Source of the DNA: Hydractinia symbiolongicarpus
Lineage: Eukaryota; Cnidaria; Hydrozoa; Anthoathecata; Hydractiniidae
NCBI RefSeq assembly: GCF_029227915.1
Contig: NC_079881.1
Location: 22,545,501-22,609,500, forward strand
Length of the DNA stretch: 64,000 nt
Direction of reading: 5' to 3'
Shown: positions 1-12,053 of the stretch, one piece after another
Layout of the letters: each line of letters opens with the position of its first letter
How positions within the stretch are numbered: the first letter of the stretch is position 1
The notes under the pieces: generated by a model
What the model was told of the DNA's origin: nothing
Database searches by the model: none
Seen by the model: only the letters and a program-made list of their open reading frames with translations
Translations under genes and position numbers: made by a program

Positions 1-54
1 TTTATTCCTGGCACAAGTATTTAAAGAAATAATTTGCTTTTATACCATATTAAT

Positions 55-300
55 AATTGCGGAGAGTAGCGGAGCCTATTTCCTCATTATATAAGCCAAA
101 TATAAGGGAAAAGAAGTACGATGGAGAGTATATAGCATTTCTATGAGCTTTCGTCCCTATACATCCGAATTATAAAAATTCAAACAAAAAATCACAGTAA
201 TCCAGCAATTTAATGTGGTCATTCTTTAGTACAGTTTATAGTAAGCGAGACAACGTGTTTATCAGGAGCAAAGCGATGGAGTGTTTGTTGTTTTTTAAAG
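55..300. repeat. dispersed repeat family R1, copy 1
   Basis: This segment shares ordered blocks with 52824-53086: AATTGCGGAGAGTAG at the start, a block around CTATACATC, a block around GCGAGACAAC, and an end block with TTTGTTGTT followed by a T/A run. The similarity is patchy but colinear over about 250 bp, so the two are diverged copies of one repeat. I see no coding sequence in it and no clear terminal inverted repeats. The class is unknown. Confidence 0.6.
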
Positions 301-1019
301 ATGGTGCCAAGCGGAAAATGGGGACGAACTGATATTTTCAAGAAAACGAAAGAGGGAAGTATGAATAGCTAGCTAGTATATCACTATTTTTTACATGTAA
401 TGAACCTCTTCTCACCCACACCTAACTAGCAAATAACTACCAACATATGTGGCAAAATAAGCTGGTATAACCAAATTGGCTAGCTAGGAACATAAACTAG
501 GTAGTTAACCAGCACAAAACTGTTTTTCTCACTAGCTACTTATCTGACATAAAACTGGCTACTTGGCCGGCATAAAATTAGCTATGTAGCTAGATTTAAA
601 TGATCCTTAAGACATATTTTCTAGTCATACACATACTGCACAATGAGTTAATTATGCTCTGATTAGGAAAGTACCATCAAATATCTACAATTATCCACAA
701 AATATGTTGGTTCTAACAATTTTAGACAAAAAACTAAGAACCAAAAGTTTAGCCAAATCAGCAAAAGAACATTGGTATAGACATATATTCTTTTTAGCAG
801 AAGAGCCTGGATTTTTTTATAAATAAAAGAATAAATGCAACCTCCATAATGTGTTTTTTGCAACCTTGTCCATAGTATTTATTTTGAAAAATATAGTGAA
901 AATGGAAGGTTATGTAGAGCTATCACTATTTTTCACTTTTAGGTCATTCACACCCCTAAAAAGCTCCCTAACTAAAGCATAAAACATAATTTAGTGGCTC
1001 AGATTTTCTAGCTAAATAA
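301..1019. other. AGCTAGCT-rich noncoding DNA
   Basis: No gene seen. The stretch is dotted with GCTAGC/AGCTAG palindromic words between about 365 and 600. A 45-bp block at about 368-412 reappears at about 55309-55353. Short open frames here look like chance in AT-rich DNA. Confidence 0.5.
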
Positions 1020-1130
1020 AGAGGGTGCCGATAAGCCGCAAACGCCCGCATATATACGGGCGAGTTCGGGCGACTTTTCGAATTAAAATGACAGATCCAG
1101 GTTCAAATCCTGGACAGGGCTAGGAAAAAC
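1020..1130 (+). repeat. tRNA-like T-arm fragment with a nearby GC hairpin
   Basis: Positions about 1090-1108 form a perfect T-arm: CCAGG, loop TTCAAAT, CCTGG, matching the RNA polymerase III B box. About 50 bp upstream is a hairpin CGCCCG-(8 nt)-CGGGCG at about 1045. No matching 5' acceptor strand, D-arm or anticodon arm is visible, so this is not a complete tRNA gene. It could be a tRNA-derived SINE remnant. Confidence 0.35.
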
Positions 1131-1504
1131 ATAATTATCTTGCACTTACAACAACCAGGTAAATGTTTCGCCTTTTTCGTGGACTTCTCTAATTATTTCT
1201 ATATCTTGACTTTTTAATGTTGTTGTCATTGGAACCAAGTTAACTTTTAATCTCAGATTTATTAAAAATTGATAGTTTTTTTGGCGTTATGACCGATTGT
1301 TTAAATATTTGTATTGGCACATAATTCTGCTAACATGATTCACTGTATATATATTGACCGGATATAAATTTGAGAGCTTTGTTTGAGCTACTGAATTTGA
1401 AATATTTGCATCTCAATATTTTCTATACTCCTGGATTAATATGATACATATCTTAGATATATCGAGTATACGAATCTTTGAGTTGTAGGGGGATTCTCTA
1501 TTAA

Positions 1505-1615
1505 GGTGCCTGCCCCTGCCTTGCCTAACCCTGCCTTGCTGATTCCTCTTCCTGTTTCCTTGCCTGCCTTTGCCGTGCCCTTTCCTTGCCGTGCTTTGCC
1601 TTGGCAACCTCTCCG
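1505..1615. repeat. C/T-rich low-complexity tract
   Basis: The plus strand is built from variants of CCTTGCC and CCTGCC with almost no purine runs, so it stands out from the AT-rich surroundings. The basic open frames read from its minus strand come from this composition. Confidence 0.75.
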
Positions 1616-1880
1616 CAACACTTTCTATATTGATTTCGATCACAATCCTATCCTTAAATCCAGCGTTATATAGCGTGCACTGTGCGACTGTCACATGAAA
1701 CTAACATTGAATGGTCTCTTGTCGATTTTACTCCCGCCTTCTAAATGAAATTGATAATCACTAATCTCTAAGCCCATATAAAGTTAGTGAAGTTACCATA
1801 AATTGACACAATGGAAATTTTCTGTTTTCAAAAATTAATGAACCAAGAAAATTTGCTTACTTAAAGCTGTAAGACAAACC

Positions 1881-2251
1881 ATGATTCTTAACAAACATTT
1901 TTACACAAGGTGCAAGAGGAAGGAATTAAAGTGTTTTATATGGTGAGTTAATTTTTATTTTTTCATTCAGAAGCAAAGTTTATATTAAAAACTATTTTTC
2001 GTCCATAAGTTTTCTGAATACAGAAACATTACAAAAAATGTTCGTTTATAGTGTAAAAGAAAATCGCAGAATTTTACCAAAGTTAAAGGCAACAAAGTCA
2101 ACGTGTTTCAAAAAAGTAAGTAATATTTTTAAAGCGATCAATTCTTAGTATTTAAAGTGCGTAGATTTTTGTGTAAACATCGTTATTCGTTTTGTAGGCA
2201 ATAACCGAATATACAAAATGGTGCGAAATATCAGAAAACTACGGTGTATGA
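1881..2251 (+). CDS. candidate three-exon small gene (tentative)
   Basis: Proposed exons are 1881-1942, 1974-2115 and 2198-2251. The first starts at ATG and ends at a GTGAGT donor. The second follows a T-rich CAGAAG tandem acceptor and ends at GTAAGT. The third follows TTTTGTAG and runs to TGA. The frame stays open across all three and would give about 85 residues, lysine-rich with several cysteines, starting MILNKHFYTR and ending ISENYGV. No family is recognised. The weak point is the first intron, which would be only 31 bp, shorter than most animal introns. Open frames of this length are also not rare by chance in such DNA. I rate it as low confidence. Confidence 0.2.
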
Positions 2252-3529
2252 AGTGGCAATGGTGTAAAATAACAATGGTGAGTGCAGATTTTTGTTAGTA
2301 AATTCAATTTATCCGCGCTTGTTAATATTTAGGTTAAACCTAAATTGTTCTTATATTCTAAATAACAAATCATTTTTTAAAAGCAATACGGAAATATGCG
2401 AAATGACGGAAGCAAGACAAATAAATTGTCGGGTTCCGAAAATTATCTAAACGTTGTGCACAATAATATGTTTTCAATGGAAAAATAAATTGCATCCAGT
2501 AAATTGAAGAAGGCCTAAACTACCTTTGTCTTTCAATCTTCAAAATGTTTAAAAGTAAAAAGAAATATTCGGTTTTATAGTCGCTCATTTTTTACGTCTG
2601 TGCTTATCACACTTTTCTAACCCGATTTGTTGTTTTTATTTATTTATTTTCTGTGGGGGTTTGTATAACAATTTGTACGAAAACAAAAACAAAGTATGAA
2701 CATACTAATAGGACTTGGATTTTATAAAACACACGAGGTAAAAACTTTTTTCAAAGGTCTTGATGACAGAATGACTTGCTAAACATAACTGAAACAATCA
2801 AAGTTAATTGCAGGTTGGAAAATGGAATAAATGCGAATTTCATGATTACGGATATCAAAATGGAAATATTTATGTTTCTAATTAACTTTTCGCCACTGCT
2901 TTTGTTAATCAGGATTTAACAATTAATGTAAAATGCAAACAATACTTGGGGTTAACTAATAAGGTCTCAGTTACTCAAGCTAAATCTGCTCTACAATATA
3001 CGACAGTTATCAGTTCTTTAACGAATTTGTATTTACTTATTTAGATGATTTTAACAAGATAATGATGACAACAAAAAGTTGCTATGAAAAAAAGTTGACT
3101 GACGCAGAGAGGTTGTTCCAAAGTGGTATGAAATGTTTTTAAGTTTGTGTATTCATTTTTATACTGTGAAGCAATAAGCAAATAGCAGCGTGCAGTAGGT
3201 GTGCCATTTATAGTAAACTTAGTTCTGTGTATTTTTTTCTGCTAAGATATGTAGCTAGGATCATCACTTTTTTATATATCATCTTCAAATCGCTGTTAAG
3301 AACGGCGACAAAGCAGATCATTCTATCAGTTTTTAGCTAGAATTATAATGGAAGAAAATTTGTAATCACAAACCTATCGCATGCTTGGGTTTTATTAAAA
3401 CATTAGGACGGCAGTATTAACTCTGGCAGCAATACGAGACTTCATTTCTGCAGTAATTCTCCGACGCTTTTAGGTACGCGCTGTGGAGTTTCACTGTGGT
3501 ACCAATTCCGCGCTAAAAAAGTGAAAAGT
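2252..3529. other. no clear gene
   Basis: Unique-looking AT-rich DNA. The only coding-like piece is a 27-codon plus-strand frame from about 3062 with the stretch LTDAERLFQSG. It has no convincing splice acceptor before it and was not called. Confidence 0.4.
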
Positions 3530-3691
3530 ATGAACAAAACTGAAATTATTTTATGCGAAGTATTAGTTGTTGCGAAAATGTTGCGTAATTTGTCTTTTGT
3601 GGCTAGACATCATAGGACAATTTCTACCGTTCAACGGTTGCGACATATTCGTACCAACAGGAATGTAGCGACAAACTCTCGATATTACTAA
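3530..3691 (+). CDS. small ORF, 53 aa, unknown
   Basis: An ATG-to-TAA frame in a patch richer in G and C than its flanks. The predicted peptide has a hydrophobic N-terminal third (ILCEVLVVAK, residues 7-16) followed by an Arg/His-rich half (VARHHRTISTVQRLRHIRTN). An internal ATG at residue 17 would give a 37-residue basic peptide resembling a mitochondrial presequence. No donor site or polyadenylation signal was identified, and no family is recognised. It could be an exon or a piece of a dead transposase. Composition is the main support. Confidence 0.25.
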   Translation: MNKTEIILCEVLVVAKMLRNLSFVARHHRTISTVQRLRHIRTNRNVATNSRYY

Positions 3692-5744
3692 GTTACGCCG
3701 CAGAGTGACACTAGTCTTCGGAATCTAAATAAAGAAATAGGTACATGAGAATGAAGATATCGGCAGAAAATATGTTAATTGAAAATTTACAATACAAATG
3801 TAGTATAGTGCTCTTCAGGTAAAGGAAATATATCGACGACAAGAATAAAGTGAAAACACTTTTGTATTTTGTTGTTATACACAATACGACACTAAAGTAA
3901 CCCAATCTCTCCGACATTTTAACTTCGTCTCATGTCCTACTAAACTCTGCCTCCTGGCTTACCACTGGACATTGCTTCCGGTTTGTAAATTTATTAACTT
4001 CTCATTTCATAGATAGTACATTTAATTTTCTATTATTTCTAATTTCAAATGAATAAGTCTGTTTTCAAAAATTTGATTAACATTTCTTTGTTCAGTGGAA
4101 ATCTAGATCGAACACATCGCTCTCGAGTTTCCGGAAAATAAAGCTAGAATATACTTACTGATCATATGAAAAAGAACATCACACTAATAAAGTGGACTAC
4201 ATTAAAACAAAACATGGACCTGGAAACTGGTCTTTGACTGAGAACATAATTTATTTGCGCTAAATACAAGGTAATAAATGTACAAAAAATGAATGTACTT
4301 TCTGCGTTGTGATATATTTTTTGTTTCAAAGATACAATAAGTAGAAAAATAAAAGCTCAGCTTTTCAATTTCCTTTTCCATCAATATACGGCCGTTCTAT
4401 TAAATAAACAGAAAGTGTATATAAATTCTACTCGTCAATTATCAATATTCGGGATTTTAAAGAAATTCGCGATTTAAAAGAAATCAGTTAATTTTACGCT
4501 GGATGTAGTTTCGATGATTTAAAAACAAGGCTCTCCTACTGTTACGAAGTAGTCGTAAAACTTTAGCTTGCTTCTGCTGTTTAATATAGTGCTAAACCCA
4601 GTCTATTACCCACTAAGCCCGCGAAAAGCACAATGTAAGTACATTTTAAGGTTATACCTCATTTACAATGCAATTATAACGTTGGAGGTATTCATTTAAA
4701 GCTAGAAATTACCAAATAATTAATTCTATATTTTACGCTCGATACAATTTCGACGATGTTAAATTAATGTTTTCTTAGTGTAATATCCATTTACAGATTT
4801 TATATAAGCCCTAAAGTGTATTACAGTATATTGTACACAGTATTTTAATAATCAGTTGGAGGGACTGTTATACAAGAATGATATAAATAGTTTGCCTGTT
4901 GGGTCGGTTTTCTATATGACGTAAAGTTGATACGGCTCGTATATTGTTTCGTGTATCCTTTTCTTTAGTTTGGTAACATAATGTGTTAAGAACTTATTTT
5001 CATAGATTAATGCTTACTCTTGCAAGTCTTTCTTATTGACATTTTGGTCGGTTGTATGTTGGATTTATTGCGATTTGACATTTGACATCTTGTGTACGAT
5101 TTTTAGAACATTTTTGGTAAATTCCATCTGCCTAAGTGGAGTTTTCCAAGGGCCTAATTGACTAGTTATTATAATATCTTTTAAAACATTTATTTGCATT
5201 AAGAAATTAATTTGAATTTAATGAATGTCACCATTCTCTTGATGTTGAGTATACATACACCTACGTAAAAATGAAGATATAGGTAAAAGATTTTGCGTAT
5301 GGAAAACCAAACAAAACAAATATATTTTGCGGATTGTTTTAATAATACTTTAATATATTTTTGCAAAACATAGGACTTGCCAATTTTGCGGGAAATAATT
5401 GACGCTAAAATTAAATACCGTTTTTCGTTTTCACAGATGCGGATTAAGAGTTGTAAAATAATTCTCTCAGCTAAAATTACTGACACGTTGATGGCAGTTC
5501 TATACTACATACTTTCTTTGTGCCAAGAATGGCAAGATTCAGTCCTGAAAATTCACTATGAAATGTTTCTGATTTCAAAAAGCTTTATTTAGTCTTGCGG
5601 TATAGCGTTTGCTTACAGTGCGGATTTTCTTAGTGTGAACCCTGCCCAAGTCATGCGATAAACTATGAAAGTGTAAATTTGTCTTTTCTGCTTAGCGCTC
5701 AGCATAGAAATAGCATTGATATCTTATACAGTTGTCTAGTTCAG
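3692..5744. other. no gene; weak internal repeat
   Basis: AT-rich DNA. Two similar segments about 240 bp apart, near 4493 and 4733, share TTTACGCT, then a T/C-rich gap, then TTTCGAYGAT. This may be an old local duplication. No coding frame with supporting splice sites was seen. Confidence 0.35.
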
Positions 5745-5861
5745 CGATTGCTTTGCTTGCACGACTTTTGTAGATCAAATAGGAGCTTTAAACGCAATAG
5801 ACGCCCTTCCCAGAACTCTTGTTGATAGTACTACCAATAGGAACTGGGAAGGATATTACAG
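5745..5861 (+). CDS. candidate internal exon
   Basis: A 117-bp segment follows a TTCAG acceptor and precedes a GTGAAT donor. One frame is open throughout and begins after a single base of phase. It includes TTFVDQIGALNAIDALP and ends NRNWEGYY. The other two frames are stopped. GC content is higher than on either side. No neighbouring exon with matching phase was found, and the domain is not recognised. It could be a real exon of an unresolved gene or a fragment of an old element. Confidence 0.27.
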
Positions 5862-8800
5862 GTGAATAATTTAAAAATAAAGTAAAAACAATAACTAAGA
5901 AGACAATAATTGTCAGTGAAATAGCGTATATTGGATCTTTATGCAATTCTTATTACCAATTGAAAGTTCCTGTCGAATAATTGTCAATTGGACTAAAATT
6001 ACTATCAATGGCCTTTTGACGTGGATTTGAAGTACCAATTGTAATGATTTTTAATAATTTTAACTAGGATATTATTATACTACAAACTATGTTTTGGTTG
6101 CATCGCTTCTCCTAGTTTTACTCGCTCAAAATTCTAGCTGGGTACACTGTATATAAACAGAGCTAAGAATAAACATAGCATCCGCGTTTTCAATCGCTAA
6201 AATTATTTCTATCAAAGTATAACTTTACGACTGGTGGTAACGTTTGTGAAACGCAGTTGGTGTGCACTTGTGTCGTAGTATTTTAAATTTCAGATAATTT
6301 TCAGTTCATGGATGTCAATTTTTCACAAGGTGAGAGAAATATAATTTTATCATATTACTTGTAATTTATACTTTTGTCTTTCAGTTTTTTTAACTTTACT
6401 ACGCATGTGCTTTGGTAACTGAACTGTCGAAAAGTATCTTCTTCTTGCTTTAAAGGTCTTGTTTACGTATATTTAAATATTAAAATACCTGTATTTTTTT
6501 AGAAAAGAACAATTGTTACTTTGATGGAATCAAAGAACTCTTTGAGCAATTCCTGTAGATGGACATAATCCAATTGTTTGCATAGGATCTTTATTATCAA
6601 CTTAAAAAAACGCAATTTGAACCATGCTGCCGTTTCATATTAATAAAAAATAATCACGCAGTGACTTAAACCAATTTGGCTATTGATGTATTACATTTAC
6701 CAGAAATGTGGCATATCGCATTGCAGTGTTAATGTAAATACAGTTATCTTTCACTTGGTGCTGTCTAATACAAGGAATGGTTCATACAAACATGGACAAA
6801 TGTTTTTCCTGTTAAAGAATTTAAGATAACAAGGCGATACATATCTTATGAAGTTCACGACTCGTTAAAAGCAACAGTTGGTATAGATGCAGCATTTTGA
6901 CTTGATGTATCCTACGGGAAATGCTACAAGAAATTCCTTTCGACTGATGATTTTATGCACAACAATCCGCTGGTAGTAGTTGATTGCTTTTCCGATACTC
7001 AAGAATACATTATGTGGAAATATCCAATTAAATCTGAAACTTTAAAAATATTTAAAAGAATACTTCATAACTAAGAACTTTTCAAATATTTTTAATATAG
7101 ATATATACGTAGCGATTTCGAATATTTGAAATCCTGACTGTCCTTTTAAATGCTATACTTTCATAAAAACATTCACGGCATACATGAACTGAAATTTTCA
7201 AAATGATTTCTGCGGTTAATTTAGAGTAACAATCACATAAACTCCGTTTCACAAACACAACCACCTAATTCTGTTCCAATATTGTAAATTCTTCAAGCCA
7301 ATTCAAAGCTAAATGCGACAAAAACGGGTCAATAATTTTTTTGCACATAAAATAGGGATATTACCACCTACATCCGAATAAAGTCATTCCTTGTATGTAA
7401 TGTTTATCTTCTTCTGAAAATTTAGGCCATCACAAAATCGTTACTCAAACATCATGTTGGAGAGTTATTTGATAGAAAATCATTTTATATTTTTAATTAA
7501 AAAATATCCATATATTAATACTCACATTAAACCATATACTCATAATAACATTTTGGCGAATCCAATTTTCGCAAAAACCACCACCTCGCTAAATTCGCAA
7601 GAATTAATTTCCACGAAAATTCTCTATCACGAGAAGTTCATAGCTACGTTCCAAGCATCTTATTCTTGAGCTTACGCGCTTTAGTTTTGATGAGAATGAC
7701 GGGTGTTTCCGAACCAAATGACATATCATTTTCTTTGTGTCCAACATTCAAAACTGTCTTAAGAAACGCAAAAAAAATCTTAATACCATTAAATACCTGT
7801 TTGTTTAGTCTCTTGTTGCATGCACATGCCTAAACGTTTTCGTAACTTTTAGCAGGACCTAAATTGAGAATATCGTGTAAACTATACTCATGGTAAAAGC
7901 TTTGCTACAAATTGAAATTCTTATTGAATGTCAACACAAAGTAATACAAAATTACACGCTCTTTGACGGGTAAAGATGTTTAGTTTACTAAATTATTGAA
8001 AAACATTTTTCTTTTGCCCTTGTAGATTGTTCCTTTGATCTTATCAACTAGTTCATTTTTATGCAAAACATTTTTGATGCTTTTTGTGTTGATTACAATA
8101 ATCTATTTTTTGCTGGAGACGATTCTCCATTAGCAAGAACAGCAACTGCAGAATTTTTTGAATAGAATTAAGTTTAATAGTGTGATTACATTTCAAGCAA
8201 TTATATAATTATCTCTCGTCACCCTTATAATGTTCATACTGAATAAGTCGTACGTATTCGCTAGGCGGTGACTGTTTAGCGAATAACTTCATTTTCGTTG
8301 AAGTCATGTGTATCACGCCCACTCATTTCGGTAGCCATATTTGATCTGCATCTGTTTTTGTATTAATATCGCTACACGAGCAACAAAAATCAATTTCCAC
8401 ATTACTTGCAAACCAACGTTCACACATAATTTAATCGGAACCATTCGTTATACAGTCGTTTTGTTTTTCACATTACGTGTCACCTAGGCAGACAACTTCC
8501 ACACACGAATTTAATTCACATTCAAAAAGTAGTCGTATTTTCGTCGAGTCACAATCGCATCGTTCAATTTCAATATCAATTTTGATATCTTAATTACAGT
8601 CTGTGTGGCCACTCTATACCTAGCTGCAATAACACCCGAAAGTCTTAAGCTTAGTTATTACAGAGGAAGAAACTAGAAAAGGGAAAAATGTCGATATACT
8701 TCAATGCACTCTATTCTAAAGTTGAAATAACTGTCTGGTTGTCTTTTCCTGCTTGTTTATACTTTGCTAATCGTAAACTCGTCTAATTTCTTAACACAAG

Positions 8801-10534
8801 TCAGAAGTTGACTGTTGTTAACAACATACAGCAACGAAAAAAATGTGAAAAATTATAAAGTGTTTTTCGTACTGCCGTGCATGTTATCTGTGGCGCTTCC
8901 AACATTACCATCCAGTGCAAATGATATCGTATATTTTTAACAAACAGAAAAAGTAGAACAAAAAGGTGTCACACAGTTAATGAACATGTAGTAAACAATA
9001 CATTTTGTATTCCCCTGAAATACATTTATCTGGCAATACTGACAACAGTGTCAGTAAAATAGGTCGATATAAAACAGTATTACAATAAGTTGTCATAATA
9101 GATACGACTTGCATAATAATTACATTTCCTTAGCACTAAATATAACCTTTCAATTATTGATCATATTCTGCAGGAGATTTCATTTGTACGGCATGTTCTT
9201 CCACGAGAAGAAATTAACTAGTCTTGTCAGATTGCAAGGGTGCAGTCGTTTTCTCACTTCTGTGATGCCCATCAGAACCTGGAACTACATATAACTTTAA
9301 TACAGTTAAAGTTCTTTTTCGCTTACAAGTAAAGACTGGCGGGTTAAATACATTTCAACAACAATAAATATAGCAACATTTCGCATTCATACTTTCAGAC
9401 TTGATTAAGCCATAAAATAATGCAGTATTCTTTAGCGTAACAGGTTATTTAAATGGCAGAGAAGACAATGGGTTGAATAAAACATGTGACATAATCTACA
9501 TAGCTGTCCCGTACTGATCAAAATTTCTTCAGCGGCTTCTTACTCTTTAAGGGAAACCTTCCCTTTTTGTCACTAAACTTCCCGAAGACTAGTTTAATCT
9601 GCATTGCCATGTAAATATTCTATACTCTCTTTACCCAACTCTTGTTTTTATGCAAGACACAAACCATGAAAGCACAGACAGTGCTTGATTGGAAAGCTGA
9701 GTAAGATATCAATGATATTCTCATCGTAATCCGTACCCAGAAAGTTTCTATGTACACTTATATAATCGGTCTCTCATATGACTCGTCAGCAGGTTATACC
9801 ACGCTTTTCCGTCCTGATAGCGACGTTTATTAACTCTCAAATAATGGTCGGATTTCAGAAGTTAATTGTTGAAAAAATCAACCAAAATAATCTTTTATGT
9901 GTATGACATACTGTACGGCAAGAATTCATCAAATCGGTTTATTTCAATATGACCTATCGGAAACAGAAACATGTATTTTAATGGAAACACAATTATGCAA
10001 ACGAGTTAGATTGAATTGCTGTATCGCAAGTTCGCGTGAACAATACCTTTGTAAATTTGATACCTTGTATTCCATTCTTGGCTTAATTAACCAAGTGCAA
10101 ACTTAATCTTTTAAATAAATGTTCATAGCTGCAAATCAGGTGTAGGATTTTTCTTCTGCTCGATTTTATTTTTATTTGTCTAAAAAATTTATTTGTCTAA
10201 AAATGTTTTCAAGGAACAAATTAATTAATTGGCATATTTTTTAATAAAAAATTAAGTAAATACGTGTAAAGGTTTTTTGCTGATATTATTAACTGTACTT
10301 GTATTGTATGTTGTGGAAATAAAAGCACGTTTTGATAATAAGTCGACTTTATGAAAAATGTGGCATTTTCTGGTTCTTTTTTCTAATATTTAAAACTTTT
10401 TTATATATCTAAAAGTATTTTTTTGGTTTTAAATTGATTATATATGAAAAAAATATTTCTTTGTTAAAAAATATTCTAAAAACGTAGAAAAATTATAGTA
10501 ATTATATACAAAAATTTTTATATATAAAAATTTT
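5862..10534. other. long stretch without a supported gene
   Basis: About 4.7 kb of AT-rich DNA. Small features are GCGAA/TTCGC words around 7555-7605, which may mark an old element, and a 24-codon frame after a TTACAG acceptor near 8595 (contains CVATLYLAAITPESLKLSYY). The frame of about 60 codons at 9109-9294 has no further support. Confidence 0.4.
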
Positions 10535-11395
10535 GTGATGGGAGATGGAGTTTACCAAATAGAAATAACAGTATAATTAGTTGAGGAGATCGAATTCACT
10601 CTTTTAAAAAAACAACAACAACAAAAACCAAGGTAGGATGGAATTCACCCGGAACAACTAATTATAAAAGTAACAACAAGATTGGGCAGATGGAATTAAC
10701 CCATAACAACAAATTTTAAGTGGCAACAAGAAAATTAGGGAGATGGAATTCACCTACAGCAACAAATTTTATATAGCAGCAAGAAAATTAGGGAGATGGA
10801 ATTCACCTATAGCAACAAATTTTATATAGCAGCAAGAAAGTTAGGGAGATGGAATTCACCTATAGCAACAAATTTTAAGTGGCAACAACAAAATTAGGGA
10901 GATGGAATTCACCTATACCAACAAATTTTATATAGCAGCAAGAAAATTAGGGAGATGGAATTCACCTATAGCAACAAATTTTAAGTGGCAACAACAAAAT
11001 AGGGAGATGGAATTCACCTATTGCAACAAATTTTAAGTGGCAACAACAAAATTAGGGAGATGGAATTCACCTATACCAACAAATTTTATATAGCAGCAAG
11101 AAAATTAGGGAGATGGAATTCACCTATAGCAACAAATTTTAAGTGGCAACAACAAAATAGGGAGATGGAATTCACCTATTGCAACAAATTTTAAGTGGCA
11201 ACAACAAAATAGGGAGATGGAATTCACCTATTGCAACAAATTTTAAGTGGCAACAACAAGATTAGGGAGATGGAATTCACCTATAGCAAAAATTTTAAGT
11301 GGCAACAACAAAATTAAATCAAATTTTAAGTAGCAACAACACTTTTGTTAAAAAAGAATGGAGGAGATGGAATTCACTCTATTTTAACATTTGTA
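10535..11395. repeat. 53-bp minisatellite with 158-bp higher-order period
   Basis: About a dozen good tandem units of 52-53 bp, each starting GGGAGATGGAATTCACC, with degenerate units at both edges. Two unit types alternate. Type A ends TATATAGCAGCAAGAAAA and type B ends AAGTGGCAACAACAAAA. From unit 5 on, the order A-B-B occurs twice with the same diagnostic bases (TACC, TAGC, TTGC in the variable spot). The second triplet starts exactly 158 bp after the first (10911 and 11069). Almost every unit contains GAATTC. The array is noncoding. Confidence 0.95.
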
Positions 11396-11864
11396 ACAAC
11401 AGAATATTTAATAAAATAGGAAAGCCGAAAACAAAGGAAAACTTTTAAAATTACAATGATAAAACTGATAAAATATATTAATGAAATATAAAATTAAAAA
11501 ATACTGATAAAAGGTAAAATTATAAACAGTAAGCATAAAAGTACAAATAATTAATAAAATTTAGCTAAAATTGTAAAATAATGATAAAAATGAAGTAAAA
11601 GAATACATATAAAAAGGTAAAATTTAAAATAATAATGAAAAAAGTATACAATAAAACAATAAAATATAAAATAATGATAAAAATAATAAAAAAAGAAGTA
11701 AAAGAACGTAAATTATTATGTTTTAATTTAAGTCTCATTTCACTAAATGTTGGCGTTTAATTCACACAATTTCAGGTTCTTATGTCTTTAGTTTTGTAAA
11801 AATAATTTGTTAGCACTATTTAAGAGTTACGCGAAGTAATTAACAAGAAGCAAAGAAAAGAAAA
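11396..11864. repeat. A-rich simple-sequence DNA
   Basis: The plus strand is dominated by AAAAT, ATAAAA and TGATAAAA words with very few C bases. It extends the AT-rich edge of the minisatellite. No gene seen. Confidence 0.7.
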
Positions 11865-12053
11865 ATGACACCAAAAACATGTCAACAACCCTTGGAACCG
11901 AGAAGAGGTGGATGTGGTGCAGAGGTGGAGGTGGTGCAGTGTTATTGTGCGAGCAATTTGGCAGAGGAGTTCAGCAAACCGAGAGGAGTTAAGTGGCTGA
12001 TAATGAGGAAATTTGTTTGTTGCGGATGCTTGCGTAGTGTTAATAAATGTTAA
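11865..12053 (+). CDS. small cysteine-rich ORF, 62 aa
   Basis: An ATG-initiated frame in a G-rich island between two A-rich simple tracts. The product would have eight cysteines, with a cluster CCGC near residues 52-55, and no hydrophobic segment or signal peptide. Part of the frame is an imperfect direct duplication of about 18 bp, GAGGTGGAxGTGGTGCAG, at about 11905-11940. That may explain both the GC content and the open frame. No homologue is recognised. It could be a small gene or a chance frame in a G-rich repeat. Confidence 0.25.
   Translation: MTPKTCQQPLEPRRGGCGAEVEVVQCYCASNLAEEFSKPRGVKWLIMRKFVCCGCLRSVNKC

Noticed and set aside
1086-1120. complete tRNA gene
   Set aside because: Only the T-arm is present. 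No 5' acceptor strand, D-arm or anticodon arm pairs with it.
1413-1694. Arg/Gly/Lys-rich minus-strand frame
   Set aside because: Made by the C/T-rich low-complexity tract at 1505-1615.
10535-11395. CRISPR-like array
   Set aside because: The units are contiguous 52-53-bp repeats with no unique spacers, and the DNA is eukaryotic. It is a minisatellite.
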